Source of the DNA: Microbacterium sp. LWH11-1.2
GTDB taxonomy: Bacteria; Actinomycetota; Actinomycetes; Actinomycetales; Microbacteriaceae
Assembly: GCF_038397745.1 (NCBI RefSeq)
Contig: NZ_CP151636.1
Location: 1,860,001-1,924,000, forward strand
Reading direction: 5' to 3'
Length of the DNA: 64,000 nucleotides
The position numbers and the translations under genes were made by a program. Position 1 is the first letter of the stretch. Each line of letters opens with the position of its first letter. Positions 33,378 through 42,931 of the stretch are shown here, in pieces. The notes below the pieces were generated by a model that worked only from the letters and a program-made list of their open reading frames with translations, was not told the DNA's origin and did not search any database.

Positions 33378-34421
33378 ATGACCGTCGGCTTCTCGTCGGA
33401 TGCGCCTGCCTCGGCGCAGGCGAACGCCCGACGAGGGCTGGCGGTCCTCCGCTCCCGGCACAGCCAGGTGCCGCGCCTGATCGGCCAGCGTCTCCTCCAG
33501 GTGCCCCTCGTGCTGCTGGTGGTGTCGGTGCTGGTGTTCTGGCTCATCAAGATCGTGCCCGGCGACCCCGGTCGCAATGCCCTCGGGCAGTACGCCACGG
33601 CCGAGCAGGTGCAGGCCTGGAACGAGGCGCACGGCCTGACCGGACCGGTCATCGAGCGCTACTTCTCCTGGCTGATCGGCTTCGTCACCGGCGACTGGGG
33701 GACGAGCCTCATCTACGGCGCCCCCGTGCGGGAGCTCGTGCTCGAGCGGCTCGGCAACTCCCTCTTCCTGGGGGCGGTGGCGTTCATGATCCTCGTGCCG
33801 GTGGCGTTCGCGCTCGGCGCGCTCCAGGCGCGGCGGGAGGGCTCGCGCACCGACCGTGCCCTCACGGTCGGGCTGATGTCGCTCGCCTCGGTGCCGGAGT
33901 TCGTCGTCGGCGTGCTGCTGCTGATCGTGTTCAGCCTGACGCTCGGGTGGTTCCCCATCCAGTCGTCGATCAGTCTCGACGGCCCTCCCGGCGACGTGCT
34001 CCGCGCGCTCGTGCTGCCGGCGGTCACGCTCGCGCTCGGCTACCTCTCCGTGCTGGCGCGGATGACTCGCACCGGCGTCCTCGAGACGCTCGATTCGCAG
34101 TACTACCGCACGGCCGTCATCAAGGGACTGCACGGCCCGCAGCTCACGCTGGGACACGTCGCGCGCAACGCCGTGATCCCGACGGTCTCGCTGCTCGGTA
34201 TCTACCTCGGCAGCCTCCTCGGAGGCAGCGCGATCGTCGAGACGCTCTTCGGGTATCCGGGGCTCGGTGCGCTGCTCGTCTCCGCCACGGTCGAGAAGGA
34301 CATCTTCCTTCTCGAATCCGGCGTGATGGTGACGGGCGTGATCTCGCTGCTCGCCCTGCTCCTGACCGACATCGCGCTCGTGCTGATCGACCCCCGTGTC
34401 CGCTTCGAAGAGGGGGAATGA
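33378..34421 (+). CDS. ABC transporter permease (DppB/OppB-like)
   Basis: 347 aa with about six helices. Family start RLLQVPLVLLVVSVLVFWL, and the EAA-type loop with TAVIKGLHGPQL before ARNAVIPTVSLLGIYLG. A long hydrophilic leader of about 35 residues precedes helix 1. Ends two bases before the partner permease ATG. Confidence 0.92.
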   Translation: MTVGFSSDAPASAQANARRGLAVLRSRHSQVPRLIGQRLLQVPLVLLVVSVLVFWLIKIVPGDPGRNALGQYATAEQVQAWNEAHGLTGPVIERYFSWLIGFVTGDWGTSLIYGAPVRELVLERLGNSLFLGAVAFMILVPVAFALGALQARREGSRTDRALTVGLMSLASVPEFVVGVLLLIVFSLTLGWFPIQSSISLDGPPGDVLRALVLPAVTLALGYLSVLARMTRTGVLETLDSQYYRTAVIKGLHGPQLTLGHVARNAVIPTVSLLGIYLGSLLGGSAIVETLFGYPGLGALLVSATVEKDIFLLESGVMVTGVISLLALLLTDIALVLIDPRVRFEEGE

Positions 34422-34423
34422 CG

Positions 34424-35308
34424 ATGACCATCGCCGCATCGCGTCCGGATGCCGAGATCGCCGAGCTCGTGGTGACGCCGAAGGCGGGATCATCGCGACT
34501 CCGTCGCTGGCGCCTGCTCATCGCGCGACCGAGCTTCACGATCAGCGCCGTCATCGTGCTGTTCTGGGTCTTCGCCGCCGTCGGCTGGCGACTGCTCGGC
34601 CTGGACCCGTTCGGCGACACCGGCGAACGGCTCTCCCCGCCGAGCGCCGCGCACCTGTTCGGCACCGACCGGATCGGACGCGACGTGTTCGCGCGCGTGC
34701 TGGCGGGCGCGGAACCCGCTCTGCTGGTCGGACCGTTCGGCGCCGCCCTCGCCACCGCGCTGGGATCCACCCTCGGACTCATCGCCGGCTTCCGCCGCGG
34801 CTGGGTCGACCAGCTGTTCATGCGCGGCTTCGACATCTTCCTGACGCTGCCGACCCTGATCTTCCTGCTCGTCATCGTCGGCGCGTTCGGCGGGAGCCCT
34901 CTCACGATCATCATCGCCGTCGGCATCCTCTTCGCTCCCGGCATCGCCCGGATCGTGCGGGCGGCCGTGCTCGTCGAGATGGGCAAGCAGTACGTTCCGA
35001 GCGCACGCATCCAGGGCGAGAGCGCGGTCCGGCTGGTCTTCCGCGAGCTGCTGCCGAACGTGTGGCCCCAGATCCTCGTGCAGGCGACGCTGAGCATCGC
35101 CGGTGCGATCTTCATCTCGTCGTCGCTGTCGTTCCTCGGACTCGCCTCCGCGCCCCCGTCGCCGGACTGGGGGCTCGCGGTCAACGAGAACCGCACCTAC
35201 CTGCAGGCCGCGTGGTGGACACTCGCGTTCCCCACGCTCGCGATCGCCTCGCTCGTGGTCTCCCTCAACCTGATCGCCGACAACTTCCGAGAGGTCTTCC
35301 GACGATGA
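34424..35308 (+). CDS. ABC transporter permease (DppC/OppC-like)
   Basis: 294 aa. Contains HLFGTDRIGRDVFARVL, the standard DppC marker, and an EAA loop at PSARIQGESAVRLVFRELLPN. ATG at 34424 is chosen because AGAGGGGGA runs directly into the ATG at 34418. Overlaps the ATPase gene by ATGA. Confidence 0.92.
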   Translation: MTIAASRPDAEIAELVVTPKAGSSRLRRWRLLIARPSFTISAVIVLFWVFAAVGWRLLGLDPFGDTGERLSPPSAAHLFGTDRIGRDVFARVLAGAEPALLVGPFGAALATALGSTLGLIAGFRRGWVDQLFMRGFDIFLTLPTLIFLLVIVGAFGGSPLTIIIAVGILFAPGIARIVRAAVLVEMGKQYVPSARIQGESAVRLVFRELLPNVWPQILVQATLSIAGAIFISSSLSFLGLASAPPSPDWGLAVNENRTYLQAAWWTLAFPTLAIASLVVSLNLIADNFREVFRR

Positions 35309-36867
35309 CTGAACCCCTGGTGAGCGTCCGCGGGCTGACCGTGGACTACGAGGTCGACGGTCAGCGGCACCGCGCGGTCGACGGCGTCGACTTCGACGTG
35401 GCACCCCACGGAGCGCTGGGGCTGGTCGGCGAGTCCGGCTCCGGGAAGAGCACGATCGCGTTCGCGCTGGCACGCTTCCTCCCCGCGGGAGCGGTGATCG
35501 CCGCGGATCGCCTCACGGTCGACGGCGTCGATGTGCTGAGCCTGGGCCCGCGCGCCCTGCGCGACTACCGGCGCACGCGGATCGGCTTCGTGTACCAGGA
35601 GCCGTCCCGGGCGCTGAACCCCACCCGCACGGTCGGCAGCCAGGTCGCCGAGACCTACCGACTGCAGGGGCTGCGGGCGGCGGACGCCCGGAAGGCGACC
35701 CTCGCGGCCTTCGACGACGTCGGTCTGCCCGACCCCGGGCAGCTCGTGCACCGCTTCCCGCACGAGCTCTCCGGAGGGCAGCAGCAGCGCGTCGTGATCG
35801 CGATGGCGCTCGCTGCGGACCCGCGGCTGCTGATCCTCGATGAGCCGACGACCGGCCTCGACAGTCGCGTCGAGGCCGAGGTGATCGCGCTCGTGGGCCG
35901 GCTCCGTCGCGAGCGCGGTTTCGCGACCCTGCTCATCAGCCATGACCTCCCGCTCGTCGCGAGCCATGCGGAGCGCATCGGCGTGCTCGAGCGCGGGAAG
36001 CTCGTCGAGTACGGCGAGGCGGGCGACGTGGTCGAGCGACCGCAGCATGCCTACTCGCGGCTGCTCGTCGACGCGGTCCCGCCTCTCGATGCGCCCTCAC
36101 GACCGGGGGTCTCGTCGCACGCCGAGACCCTGCTCTCGGTGCGCGGGGGGACCAAGCGCTACGGCTCGGCCCTCGCGCTCGACGGCGTCGACCTCGACAT
36201 CGGCCGCGGAGAGGTCCTCGGTCTGGTCGGCGAGTCCGGGAGCGGCAAGACGACGCTCGGCCGCGTGATCGCCGGCCTCGCTCGCGCGGAAGGGACCGTG
36301 ACGCTCGAGAAGACGGATGCCGCGTCGAGGGTGCCCGTGCAGTTCGTGTTCCAGAGCCCCGACGCTTCGCTGAACCCGCGCCGGACGGTGCGCCAGACTC
36401 TCGCCCGCTCGATCCAGCTGCTGCACGGCGAGACCGATCCGGAGGAGCTCGCGCTGTCCACCGGCCTCCGGCCGGACGTGCTCGACAAGCTCCCCGACGA
36501 GCTCTCCGGCGGCCAGAAGCAGCGCGTCGCGATCGCCCGGGCGTTCGCGGGACGCAGCCCGCTCGTGATCTGCGACGAGCCGACCTCCGCACTGGACGTG
36601 AGCGTGCAGGCGAAGGTGCTCGACCTGCTCATCGAGCTGCAGGAGCGCACCGGCGTCTCGTACCTGTTCATCACGCACGATCTCGCGGTGGTGCGACGCA
36701 TCGCCCACCGTGTCGCGGTGCTGCACCACGGCCGCATCGTCGAGACCGGCGCGGTCGACGACGTGCTCGGCGACCCCCGGCATCCCTACTCGGCATCCCT
36801 CGTGGATGCCGCTCGCAGCCTGCGCGGCGACACTGCGCGAAGCGTCCCGGAGATCGTCGCCGCGTGA
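35305..36867 (+). CDS. Fused double ABC ATPase (DppD-DppF type)
   Basis: 520 aa containing two complete ATPase domains. Domain 1: GESGSGKST, LSGGQQQRV, LLILDEPTTGLD. Domain 2: GESGSGKTT, LSGGQKQRVAIARA, LVICDEPTSALD. DppD and DppF are separate in most bacteria; this fused form is frequent in actinobacteria. Energises the preceding permeases. Its transcript ends in a hairpin shared with the convergent catalase gene. Confidence 0.94.
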   Translation: MTEPLVSVRGLTVDYEVDGQRHRAVDGVDFDVAPHGALGLVGESGSGKSTIAFALARFLPAGAVIAADRLTVDGVDVLSLGPRALRDYRRTRIGFVYQEPSRALNPTRTVGSQVAETYRLQGLRAADARKATLAAFDDVGLPDPGQLVHRFPHELSGGQQQRVVIAMALAADPRLLILDEPTTGLDSRVEAEVIALVGRLRRERGFATLLISHDLPLVASHAERIGVLERGKLVEYGEAGDVVERPQHAYSRLLVDAVPPLDAPSRPGVSSHAETLLSVRGGTKRYGSALALDGVDLDIGRGEVLGLVGESGSGKTTLGRVIAGLARAEGTVTLEKTDAASRVPVQFVFQSPDASLNPRRTVRQTLARSIQLLHGETDPEELALSTGLRPDVLDKLPDELSGGQKQRVAIARAFAGRSPLVICDEPTSALDVSVQAKVLDLLIELQERTGVSYLFITHDLAVVRRIAHRVAVLHHGRIVETGAVDDVLGDPRHPYSASLVDAARSLRGDTARSVPEIVAA

Positions 36868-36872
36868 GGCCC

Positions 36873-36915
36873 CGCTGACCGCGCGCGAATCGGGAGGCTC
36901 CGCGCGCGGTCAGCG
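36873..36915. terminator. Bidirectional terminator, 15-bp perfect stem
   Basis: CGCTGACCGCGCGCG (36873-36887) pairs with its exact complement at 36901-36915 around a 13-base loop. The catalase stop codon (36910-36912) lies inside the right arm. Confidence 0.75.
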
Positions 36916-38157
36916 AACGGCTTGCACCTGCGAGCGGATCTCCGCACCCTCCGCGGCATCGATGCGATCCCAGAAAAGCAGCGCGCGCTCGCGGATCGCC
37001 GGATCGACGATCTCGGCGAGCTGTGAGACCACGGTCGCGCGCAGCCGCTCGCGCCCCGCGTCGTCGAGCACCCGGCGCACGAGGTCGCCGGCCTGGCGGA
37101 AGTCGTCGTCGGGATCCCAGCTCCGGGCGCGTCGGGCGAGATCCTCGTCCCAACCGGCGTCGACCGGCGCGAACGGCACGGCCGCCCGCCTCGCGTATCC
37201 CTCTTTGACGCGGTGCTGGTGGAAGCGCCAATAGGCGTCGATGCGGGAGAGCAGCATCGGGTCGGGGCTCGGCCCGATCCCGGGCACGAAGCTCGAGGGC
37301 GCGAACGCGGCCTGCTCGATCTCGGCCAGCTCGTCGTCGGGGTTGCGATCGAGCACGAGCGTCCCGACCTCGATCAGCGGGTACTCGGCCCGGGGCCAGA
37401 CCTTCGTCAGGTCGAAGGCGTTGAACGCGTCGGTGCGCGCATCCTCGTAGGGCATCACCTGCACCGACACCGTCCAGGACGGATTCTCGCCGCGGTCGAT
37501 CGCCGCGCGCAGATCGGCGCGCTGGTGGTCGACCTCGGTGTCGGCGATCGCGTCGGCCTGCTCGTCGGTCAGGTACGCGATGCCCTGATCCGTGCGCAGA
37601 TGGTACTTGACCCAGAAGCGCTCGCCTGCAGCGTTCACCCACTGATAGGTGTGCGAGCCGAAGCCGTCCTGGTGTCGCCAGGAGCGGGGGATGCCGCGGT
37701 CGCTCAGCAGCCAGGCGACCTGATGCGCCGTCTCGGGGTGGGTCGTCCAGAAGTCCCACAGCCGGTCGTAGTCGAAGACCGTCCCGTCGCGGTACATCTT
37801 GTGCGCCACGACGAGCGAGGCGAACGTGGCCTCGTCGCGGAGGAAGAACACGGGGGAGTTGTTGCCGACCAGGTCGTACTCGCCGTCGTCGGTGAGGAAC
37901 TTCACGGCGAAGCCCCGCAGGTCCCGCCATGCCTCCCGGCTGCCGCGGAACCCCACCGTGGCGGAGAACCGCACGACCACGTCGACACGGGTGTCGGGCT
38001 GGAACAGAGATGCGGCGGTGAAGGCGCTCACATCCCCGGTCGTCTGGAAGAAGCCGAGGCCGCCGCCGCCCTTCGAGTGCCGGATGCGCACGGGGACCGG
38101 GCCGGGATCGGCGGCCGGATGGTCGGCACGTCGCGGCGCGGTCCCCGTGCTGGTCAT
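36910..38157 (-). CDS. Monofunctional haem catalase
   Basis: 415 aa. Breaks down H2O2. Distal His27 in RIRHSKGGG, Asn100 in VGNNSPVFFLRD, proximal haem Tyr in SRIDAYWRF (usual RLFSY). The N-terminal arm is about 40 residues shorter than in typical small-subunit catalases, and the distal motif departs from the usual VHARG. Upstream neighbour is a DUF427 gene four bases away, so they are probably one operon. Confidence 0.9.
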   Translation of the reverse strand: MTSTGTAPRRADHPAADPGPVPVRIRHSKGGGGLGFFQTTGDVSAFTAASLFQPDTRVDVVVRFSATVGFRGSREAWRDLRGFAVKFLTDDGEYDLVGNNSPVFFLRDEATFASLVVAHKMYRDGTVFDYDRLWDFWTTHPETAHQVAWLLSDRGIPRSWRHQDGFGSHTYQWVNAAGERFWVKYHLRTDQGIAYLTDEQADAIADTEVDHQRADLRAAIDRGENPSWTVSVQVMPYEDARTDAFNAFDLTKVWPRAEYPLIEVGTLVLDRNPDDELAEIEQAAFAPSSFVPGIGPSPDPMLLSRIDAYWRFHQHRVKEGYARRAAVPFAPVDAGWDEDLARRARSWDPDDDFRQAGDLVRRVLDDAGRERLRATVVSQLAEIVDPAIRERALLFWDRIDAAEGAEIRSQVQAVR

Positions 38158-38161
38158 CGCG

Positions 38162-38551
38162 TCACGCCCGCTCGCCGACGGCGCGGATGTCGAGCGAGTC
38201 GTAGAACGCGATGTGCCCGGCGATGGGCGCGAACGCGCTGATCGGCTCCGGGTACGACCACGCCGCGGGGGCGTCGTCGTCGGTGCCGGTCAGGGTCCAG
38301 TACTCACTCGCCACACCCTTGAACGGGCAGAACGTGGTGCCCTCGATCGCGCGCAGCTGCGCGAGGTCGACATCGGCGCGCGGGAAGTACAGTCGCGTCG
38401 GCACATCGACCTCGTGCAACTCGATCGCGCGGGCGCTCGAGGCGATGCGCCGGTCGCCGCTCCACACCTCCACGACGCCCTCATGGCGTTCGAGGTGCAC
38501 CAGGCCGTCCGTGGCGATTCCGGGTGCATCCAGGACTCCGGCATCTGTCAT
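38162..38551 (-). CDS. DUF427 protein
   Basis: 129 aa, AAGGAG before the ATG. LVHLERHEGVVEVWSG start, LYFPRADVDLAQL, TTFCPFKGVASEYW, AAWSYPEPISAFAPIAGHIAFYDSL. Overlaps the EamA gene by ATGA on one side and lies next to catalase on the other, forming a DUF427x2 - EamA - DUF427 - catalase operon. Confidence 0.88.
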   Translation of the reverse strand: MTDAGVLDAPGIATDGLVHLERHEGVVEVWSGDRRIASSARAIELHEVDVPTRLYFPRADVDLAQLRAIEGTTFCPFKGVASEYWTLTGTDDDAPAAWSYPEPISAFAPIAGHIAFYDSLDIRAVGERA

Positions 38552-39564
38552 GTCACTGCTCCTTCTCTCTGGGGTGCTGCTTCTCCGCGGGGATCCGCGA
38601 AGCCGACGGGCATCCGCTCGCTCACCGCGCGCCCCGGTCGGACCGATGGCGCGGGCAGGGCGGCGAGCAGGATGCCGAGGAAGGCGAGCGTGCCGCCCAC
38701 GACCTTGATCGGCTCGGGAGGCTCGCCGAGCGCGACGGCGAACGCATAGCCGAGCGCGGGGACGGCCCCGGTGGCGGTGCCCGCGACGGCGGATGGCACG
38801 CGCTCGGCGCCGTAGTTGTAGAGCGCCATGGTGGGGCCGGTTACGATGAGCGACAGGAACAGGATGCTGACCCATCCCGGGCCGTCGGAGGGCCAGGCCG
38901 CCGAGCCGTTCGCCACCTCCCACGCGAACCACGGCAGCAGGAGCAGCGCGCCCCAGATCGCCGTCGCGGTCGCGAGCACGACGGCATCCGTCGGCGGTTC
39001 CGCCGGGGTGGGCGTGCGGTCGGATGCCGGCACGCCGGATCTCCGCAGCAGCACCGTGTAGAGCGCGTAGGAGGCGAGGCCCAGCACGAGCAGCAGGGCG
39101 CCGGGGCCGAACTCGACGGCGCCGGCCGACGCGACGACGATGCCGGCTGTGGTGATCGCGAGCCCCGCGAGCACCCGAGCGGTGATCCTCTCTCGGATCA
39201 GCCACCAGGCGATCAGCGCGGTCAGCACGGGGAGGGACGCCGACATCAGCGAAGCCGTGCCGGCGGTGGAGAGGACGAGCCCGAGGTTGCTCGGCAGGTA
39301 GAACAGGGCGACGCCGGTGAGAGCGAGCACCACGGTCGCCGGTCGGCGCAGCGCGCGCGTGACGGCAGGGAGTCCGAGCCGGGGGCGGAGGAGGATGACC
39401 AGTCCGAGCATGAGGGGGACGGCGAGCACGAGCCGCAGTTCCGAGAGCACGGCGGGAGAGGCGGTGACCAGCACGATCGCGCTCAACCCGTAGGTCGTCG
39501 ACCACAGCACGACCGAGACGACAACGGCGACGACCGGCACCCACGGACGCGCTGCGGCGGTCAC
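38548..39564 (-). CDS. EamA/DMT family transporter
   Basis: 338 aa from a GTG at 39564 overlapping the upstream DUF427 stop. Ten hydrophobic helices in two EamA repeats (WSTTYGLSAIVLVTASPAVLSELR, and MALYNYGAERVPSAVAGTATGAVPALGYAF). A drug/metabolite exporter, substrate unknown. The proline-rich upstream extension of the frame is not part of the gene. Confidence 0.88.
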   Translation of the reverse strand: MTAAARPWVPVVAVVVSVVLWSTTYGLSAIVLVTASPAVLSELRLVLAVPLMLGLVILLRPRLGLPAVTRALRRPATVVLALTGVALFYLPSNLGLVLSTAGTASLMSASLPVLTALIAWWLIRERITARVLAGLAITTAGIVVASAGAVEFGPGALLLVLGLASYALYTVLLRRSGVPASDRTPTPAEPPTDAVVLATATAIWGALLLLPWFAWEVANGSAAWPSDGPGWVSILFLSLIVTGPTMALYNYGAERVPSAVAGTATGAVPALGYAFAVALGEPPEPIKVVGGTLAFLGILLAALPAPSVRPGRAVSERMPVGFADPRGEAAPQREGAVT

Positions 39565-40382
39565 GGCCGACCCGCGCGACGGCCGGCGACCGCGACGCCG
39601 TCGACGGTGATGTCGAGCCGTTCCGAGTAGAAGGCGATGCGGCCGTCGATCGGCGCGATGACCGGAAGCGGAGCCGGGTACGACCACGCGATCTCACGGT
39701 CGGGGCGGTCGGCGGTGGCCCAGTACCTGCTCGCCTCGCCCTTGTACGGGCACTCGCTCCAGCCGTCGATCTCCGTCAGCGCGGACAAGTCGACGTCCTC
39801 GGCCGGCAGATAGTAGCGGGCCGGGAGCCCGGTCTCGTAGACGATGACCGGATGCCGCGAATCGGCGAGCACGCGGTCGCCGTCACGGACCACCACGTGC
39901 CGCGTGGAGGACAGCGCGTCGACGCGGTTGCGCGGGTCGCGCGGATGCGCGAACACGCGGTCCTCCTCCTCGGTCCATCGATCCAGCACGCCCGGGAACC
40001 AGGTGACGGCGAGGAAGCCGTCGAGCTCGTCGACGTCCCAGGTCCATGCGGCCGACGGAATACGTCGGCCGCTCACGACGAGGTCGAACCAGCGCCGGGC
40101 GGGCAGACGCGGTCGGTAGTACGCGGCGGCGGGCGGCTCTCCGGGGACGAGCAGGTCGGTGCGGACGTCGGCGAGCGGGAACCCGTACTCGGGCACCTTG
40201 GCGTCGGGTTCCCAGACGAGGATCGGGCGACGGGAGTCGACGACGGCGAGCTCACCGACCCAGCCGCGCAGCCATCTCTCGCTCGGCTCCCAGCGCCAGG
40301 TCGGCGCCGTGAGCGGAACGCGCCGCACCAGCCGAGCGCTCTCGCGCGGTGCCAGGGCGAGCGTCGCAGCGGTCTCCGACAT
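39561..40382 (-). CDS. Tandem DUF427 protein (two domains)
   Basis: 273 aa from the ATG at 40382 with GAGGAGG. Two DUF427 units in one chain, approximately 20-140 and 145-265. The second has the canonical YYLPAEDVDLSAL, SECPYKGEASRYW and IAWSYPAPLPVIAPIDGRIAFYSERL. The first is degenerate (WEPDAKVPEYGFPLADV) and lacks the CPxKG core. First gene of the operon ending in catalase. Confidence 0.87.
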   Translation of the reverse strand: MSETAATLALAPRESARLVRRVPLTAPTWRWEPSERWLRGWVGELAVVDSRRPILVWEPDAKVPEYGFPLADVRTDLLVPGEPPAAAYYRPRLPARRWFDLVVSGRRIPSAAWTWDVDELDGFLAVTWFPGVLDRWTEEEDRVFAHPRDPRNRVDALSSTRHVVVRDGDRVLADSRHPVIVYETGLPARYYLPAEDVDLSALTEIDGWSECPYKGEASRYWATADRPDREIAWSYPAPLPVIAPIDGRIAFYSERLDITVDGVAVAGRRAGRP

Positions 40383-40544
40383 CGGTCCTCCTCGGGTGAC
40401 GACAGACCCGTCTCCGGGCAGACCCATCCAAGAGCAGAACGTGCTCCTGCGCCCCGCCGGTTGCCGCCCGTGACATCACATGACTCCGGATGACGCGCGC
40501 TGACGTCTCGTGACCGCGCTCTCCGCGCCCGACGCACGGAGCTC

Positions 40545-40550
40545 TAGCGT
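40545..40550 (+). promoter_or_regulatory. -10 box of a leaderless promoter
   Basis: TAGCGT ends six bases before the ATG at 40557 of the first flavin monooxygenase gene. No Shine-Dalgarno between. Confidence 0.5.
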
Positions 40551-40556
40551 GGCGCC

Positions 40557-41606
40557 ATGTCTTCCCCTGCCGCGTCTTCTTCCGTCGCGCCCGTCGGCGC
40601 ATCCGCCCCGCTCCGTATCGGACTGTTCGCCCACCTGGCCGATCATCGCGGCGCGGTCGAGCAGACCTACCTCGATCATCTCGACCTGTTCGTGCATGCG
40701 GAGGCCCTCGGCGTGGACTCGGCCTGGGTGCGGCAGTTCCATCTGGCCAAGCCGGATGCCGGTCGGCTCGGCGGCCTGCCGTCGCCGTTCGTCTTCCTCG
40801 GGGTGCTCGCCGCGCAGACGAGCCGGCTGCGTCTCGGCACGGCGGCGATCACCCTTCCGCTCGAACAGGAGCTGCGCGTGGCGGAGGACGCTGCCGTGCT
40901 CGACGCCCTCAGCGGCGGACGTGTGGAGCTCGGACTCGCGAACGGCGGCCAGCCGCAGACCGCGGCGGCGTTCGGCGTCACACCGATCGACGATCGGGAG
41001 AAGAGCAGGAGGGCGTACCTCGGGTCGGTCGACAGGCTCACGGCCGCGCTGCGCGGGCACCCGGTCACGGTCGACGGGGAGGTGCTCTCGCCGGCCCGTC
41101 CGGGACTCGCGGATCGCGTGTGGCACGCGACCCTCACGGAGCGCAGCGCGTTCGAGACAGGGCGGCGCGGCGAAGGCGTGCTGATCGGCACGACGCAGGT
41201 GGTGCCGGCGGAGGTCTCGGCCGCGGCGTACCATCAGGGCCTCGCCGACGGAGCGACTCCTCGACTGGGGTTGTCGACCTGGATCTTCCCCGGCCGCAGC
41301 CGAGAAGAGGCGCTCGCTCGCGCCGAGGACGGACTCCGCGCCAAGTGGGAGTGGGCGAGGGACTTCCTTCCGGAAGCCCACTCCACGGCGCAGATCGCCG
41401 ACCGTCTCACCCTGCACTACGGGACGGCGGACGACATCGCCGCGTCGATAGCGCGGCATCCGGCCTTCGCGTACACGACGCACGTGCAGCTGCAGCTCGA
41501 CGGACTGTACCGCGACCTCGAGGAGCAGAAGGACGCGCTGGAGCTCTTCACGACCGAGGTCGCCCCCGCGCTCTCCGGTGCCACCCGTGCGGCGGTGGCG
41601 GCATGA
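40557..41606 (+). CDS. LLM class flavin-dependent oxidoreductase
   Basis: 349 aa luciferase-like TIM barrel: LRIGLFAHLADHRG strand 1, LGVDSAWVRQFH, LRLGTAAITLPLEQELRVAEDAAVLDALSGGRVELGLANGG. Uses reduced FMN or F420; hydroxylation or oxidative cleavage of a small substrate is expected. Leaderless. Overlaps the next monooxygenase gene by ATGA. Confidence 0.9.
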   Translation: MSSPAASSSVAPVGASAPLRIGLFAHLADHRGAVEQTYLDHLDLFVHAEALGVDSAWVRQFHLAKPDAGRLGGLPSPFVFLGVLAAQTSRLRLGTAAITLPLEQELRVAEDAAVLDALSGGRVELGLANGGQPQTAAAFGVTPIDDREKSRRAYLGSVDRLTAALRGHPVTVDGEVLSPARPGLADRVWHATLTERSAFETGRRGEGVLIGTTQVVPAEVSAAAYHQGLADGATPRLGLSTWIFPGRSREEALARAEDGLRAKWEWARDFLPEAHSTAQIADRLTLHYGTADDIAASIARHPAFAYTTHVQLQLDGLYRDLEEQKDALELFTTEVAPALSGATRAAVAA

Positions 41607-42931
41607 GCCGCGCGCCGCTCGTCTTCGCCGCCGGCGTGTTCTATCCGGGTGGTGAGCACATCACCGGATGGCGCTCGCCGGGGGCCGAGCCGGACTCCTA
41701 TCTCGGCCTCGACTACTGGACGCGCTTCGCGCAGACGGCGGAGGACGGGCGCTTCGCCACGCTGTTCCTGGCCGATGAGCTGTACGTCTGGGACCGCTTC
41801 CGCTCCGGCATCGAGCACGGCACCAACGTGCGCCTCGAGCCCTTCACGCTCCTCAGCGCGCTCTCGCAGCGCACGAAGAACATCGGTCTCGCGGCGACCG
41901 TGTCGACCACGTACAACGAGCCGTACCACGTGGCCCGCAAGCTCGCCTCGCTCGACCACCTCAGCGGCGGACGCGCGGCCTGGAACCTCGTCACGAGCGC
42001 GAGCGACGAGGAGGCCCGCAACTTCGGGCGCGACGCCCACCTCGAGCACGGCATCCGCTATGCCCGCGGCGAGGAGTTCGTCGATGTCGTGAACGGCCTC
42101 TGGGACGGATGGGACGACGACGCCTTCCTGTTCGACAAGGCTTCCGGACGCTACGCTGACCGGGCCAAGCTGCACGTCCTGCAGCACCGCGGCGAGCACT
42201 TCTCGGTGCGCGGACCGCTCAACATCCCGCGACCGGTGCAGGGGCATCCGCCGCTCTTCCAGGCCGGAGCATCGGAAGCAGGCCGTGCACTGGCGGGGAA
42301 GACCGCGGATGCCGTCTTCACGCTCGGCGGCGGATCGCTCGCCTCCGGGCAGGGGCTGTACGACGACTACCGGCGACGAGCGGTCGCCGCCGGACGCGAG
42401 GCGGACGACCTCAAGGTGCTGCCGTGGTTCTCGCCCATCATCGGCGACAGTCCCGCCGAGGCCGAGGAGAGGTTCCGCGAGCTCGCCGAGCTCACACCCG
42501 AACGCGTGCAGGTCGACCTGCTCGGGCACTACCTGGGCGTGGACCTCGGGGAACGCGACGTGGACGAGCCGTTCACATTCGACTTCGACGTCGAGAGCTT
42601 CAACCAGTCGAAGTCGGGATACCAGGCGATCGCCGACCTGCTCGCCCAGCGCCCCTACACGCTGCGCGAACTCGCCTGGGACGTGCTGCGGAAGCGGTTC
42701 ACGGTCGGCACCCCCGACACGCTCGCCGCGCACCTCATCGAGCGCTACGAGCAGCGCGCCGCCGACGGCTTCATCCTGATGGCGCCGACCCTGCCCGACA
42801 CCCTCGACCGCTTCGTCGAGCACATCGTGCCGCGGCTCACCGACCACGGCATCTACCCGAGCGAGTACGCGGGCAGCACGCTGCGGGAGAACCTCGGACT
42901 CGAGCGACCCGCCGGAAGGTACGCCGCATGA
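41603..42931 (+). CDS. NtaA/SnaA/DszA-type FMN-dependent monooxygenase
   Basis: 442 aa, usual family length. GWRSPGAEPDSYLGLDYWTRFAQTAEDGRF, FLADELYVWDR, TTYNEPYHVARKLASLDHLSGGRAAWNLVTSASDEEARNFG. These two-component monooxygenases act on nitrilotriacetate, dibenzothiophene sulfone, streptogramin or alkyl sulfonates. FMNH2 may come from the reductase encoded at 48536. Overlaps both neighbours by ATGA. Confidence 0.92.
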   Translation: MSRAPLVFAAGVFYPGGEHITGWRSPGAEPDSYLGLDYWTRFAQTAEDGRFATLFLADELYVWDRFRSGIEHGTNVRLEPFTLLSALSQRTKNIGLAATVSTTYNEPYHVARKLASLDHLSGGRAAWNLVTSASDEEARNFGRDAHLEHGIRYARGEEFVDVVNGLWDGWDDDAFLFDKASGRYADRAKLHVLQHRGEHFSVRGPLNIPRPVQGHPPLFQAGASEAGRALAGKTADAVFTLGGGSLASGQGLYDDYRRRAVAAGREADDLKVLPWFSPIIGDSPAEAEERFRELAELTPERVQVDLLGHYLGVDLGERDVDEPFTFDFDVESFNQSKSGYQAIADLLAQRPYTLRELAWDVLRKRFTVGTPDTLAAHLIERYEQRAADGFILMAPTLPDTLDRFVEHIVPRLTDHGIYPSEYAGSTLRENLGLERPAGRYAA

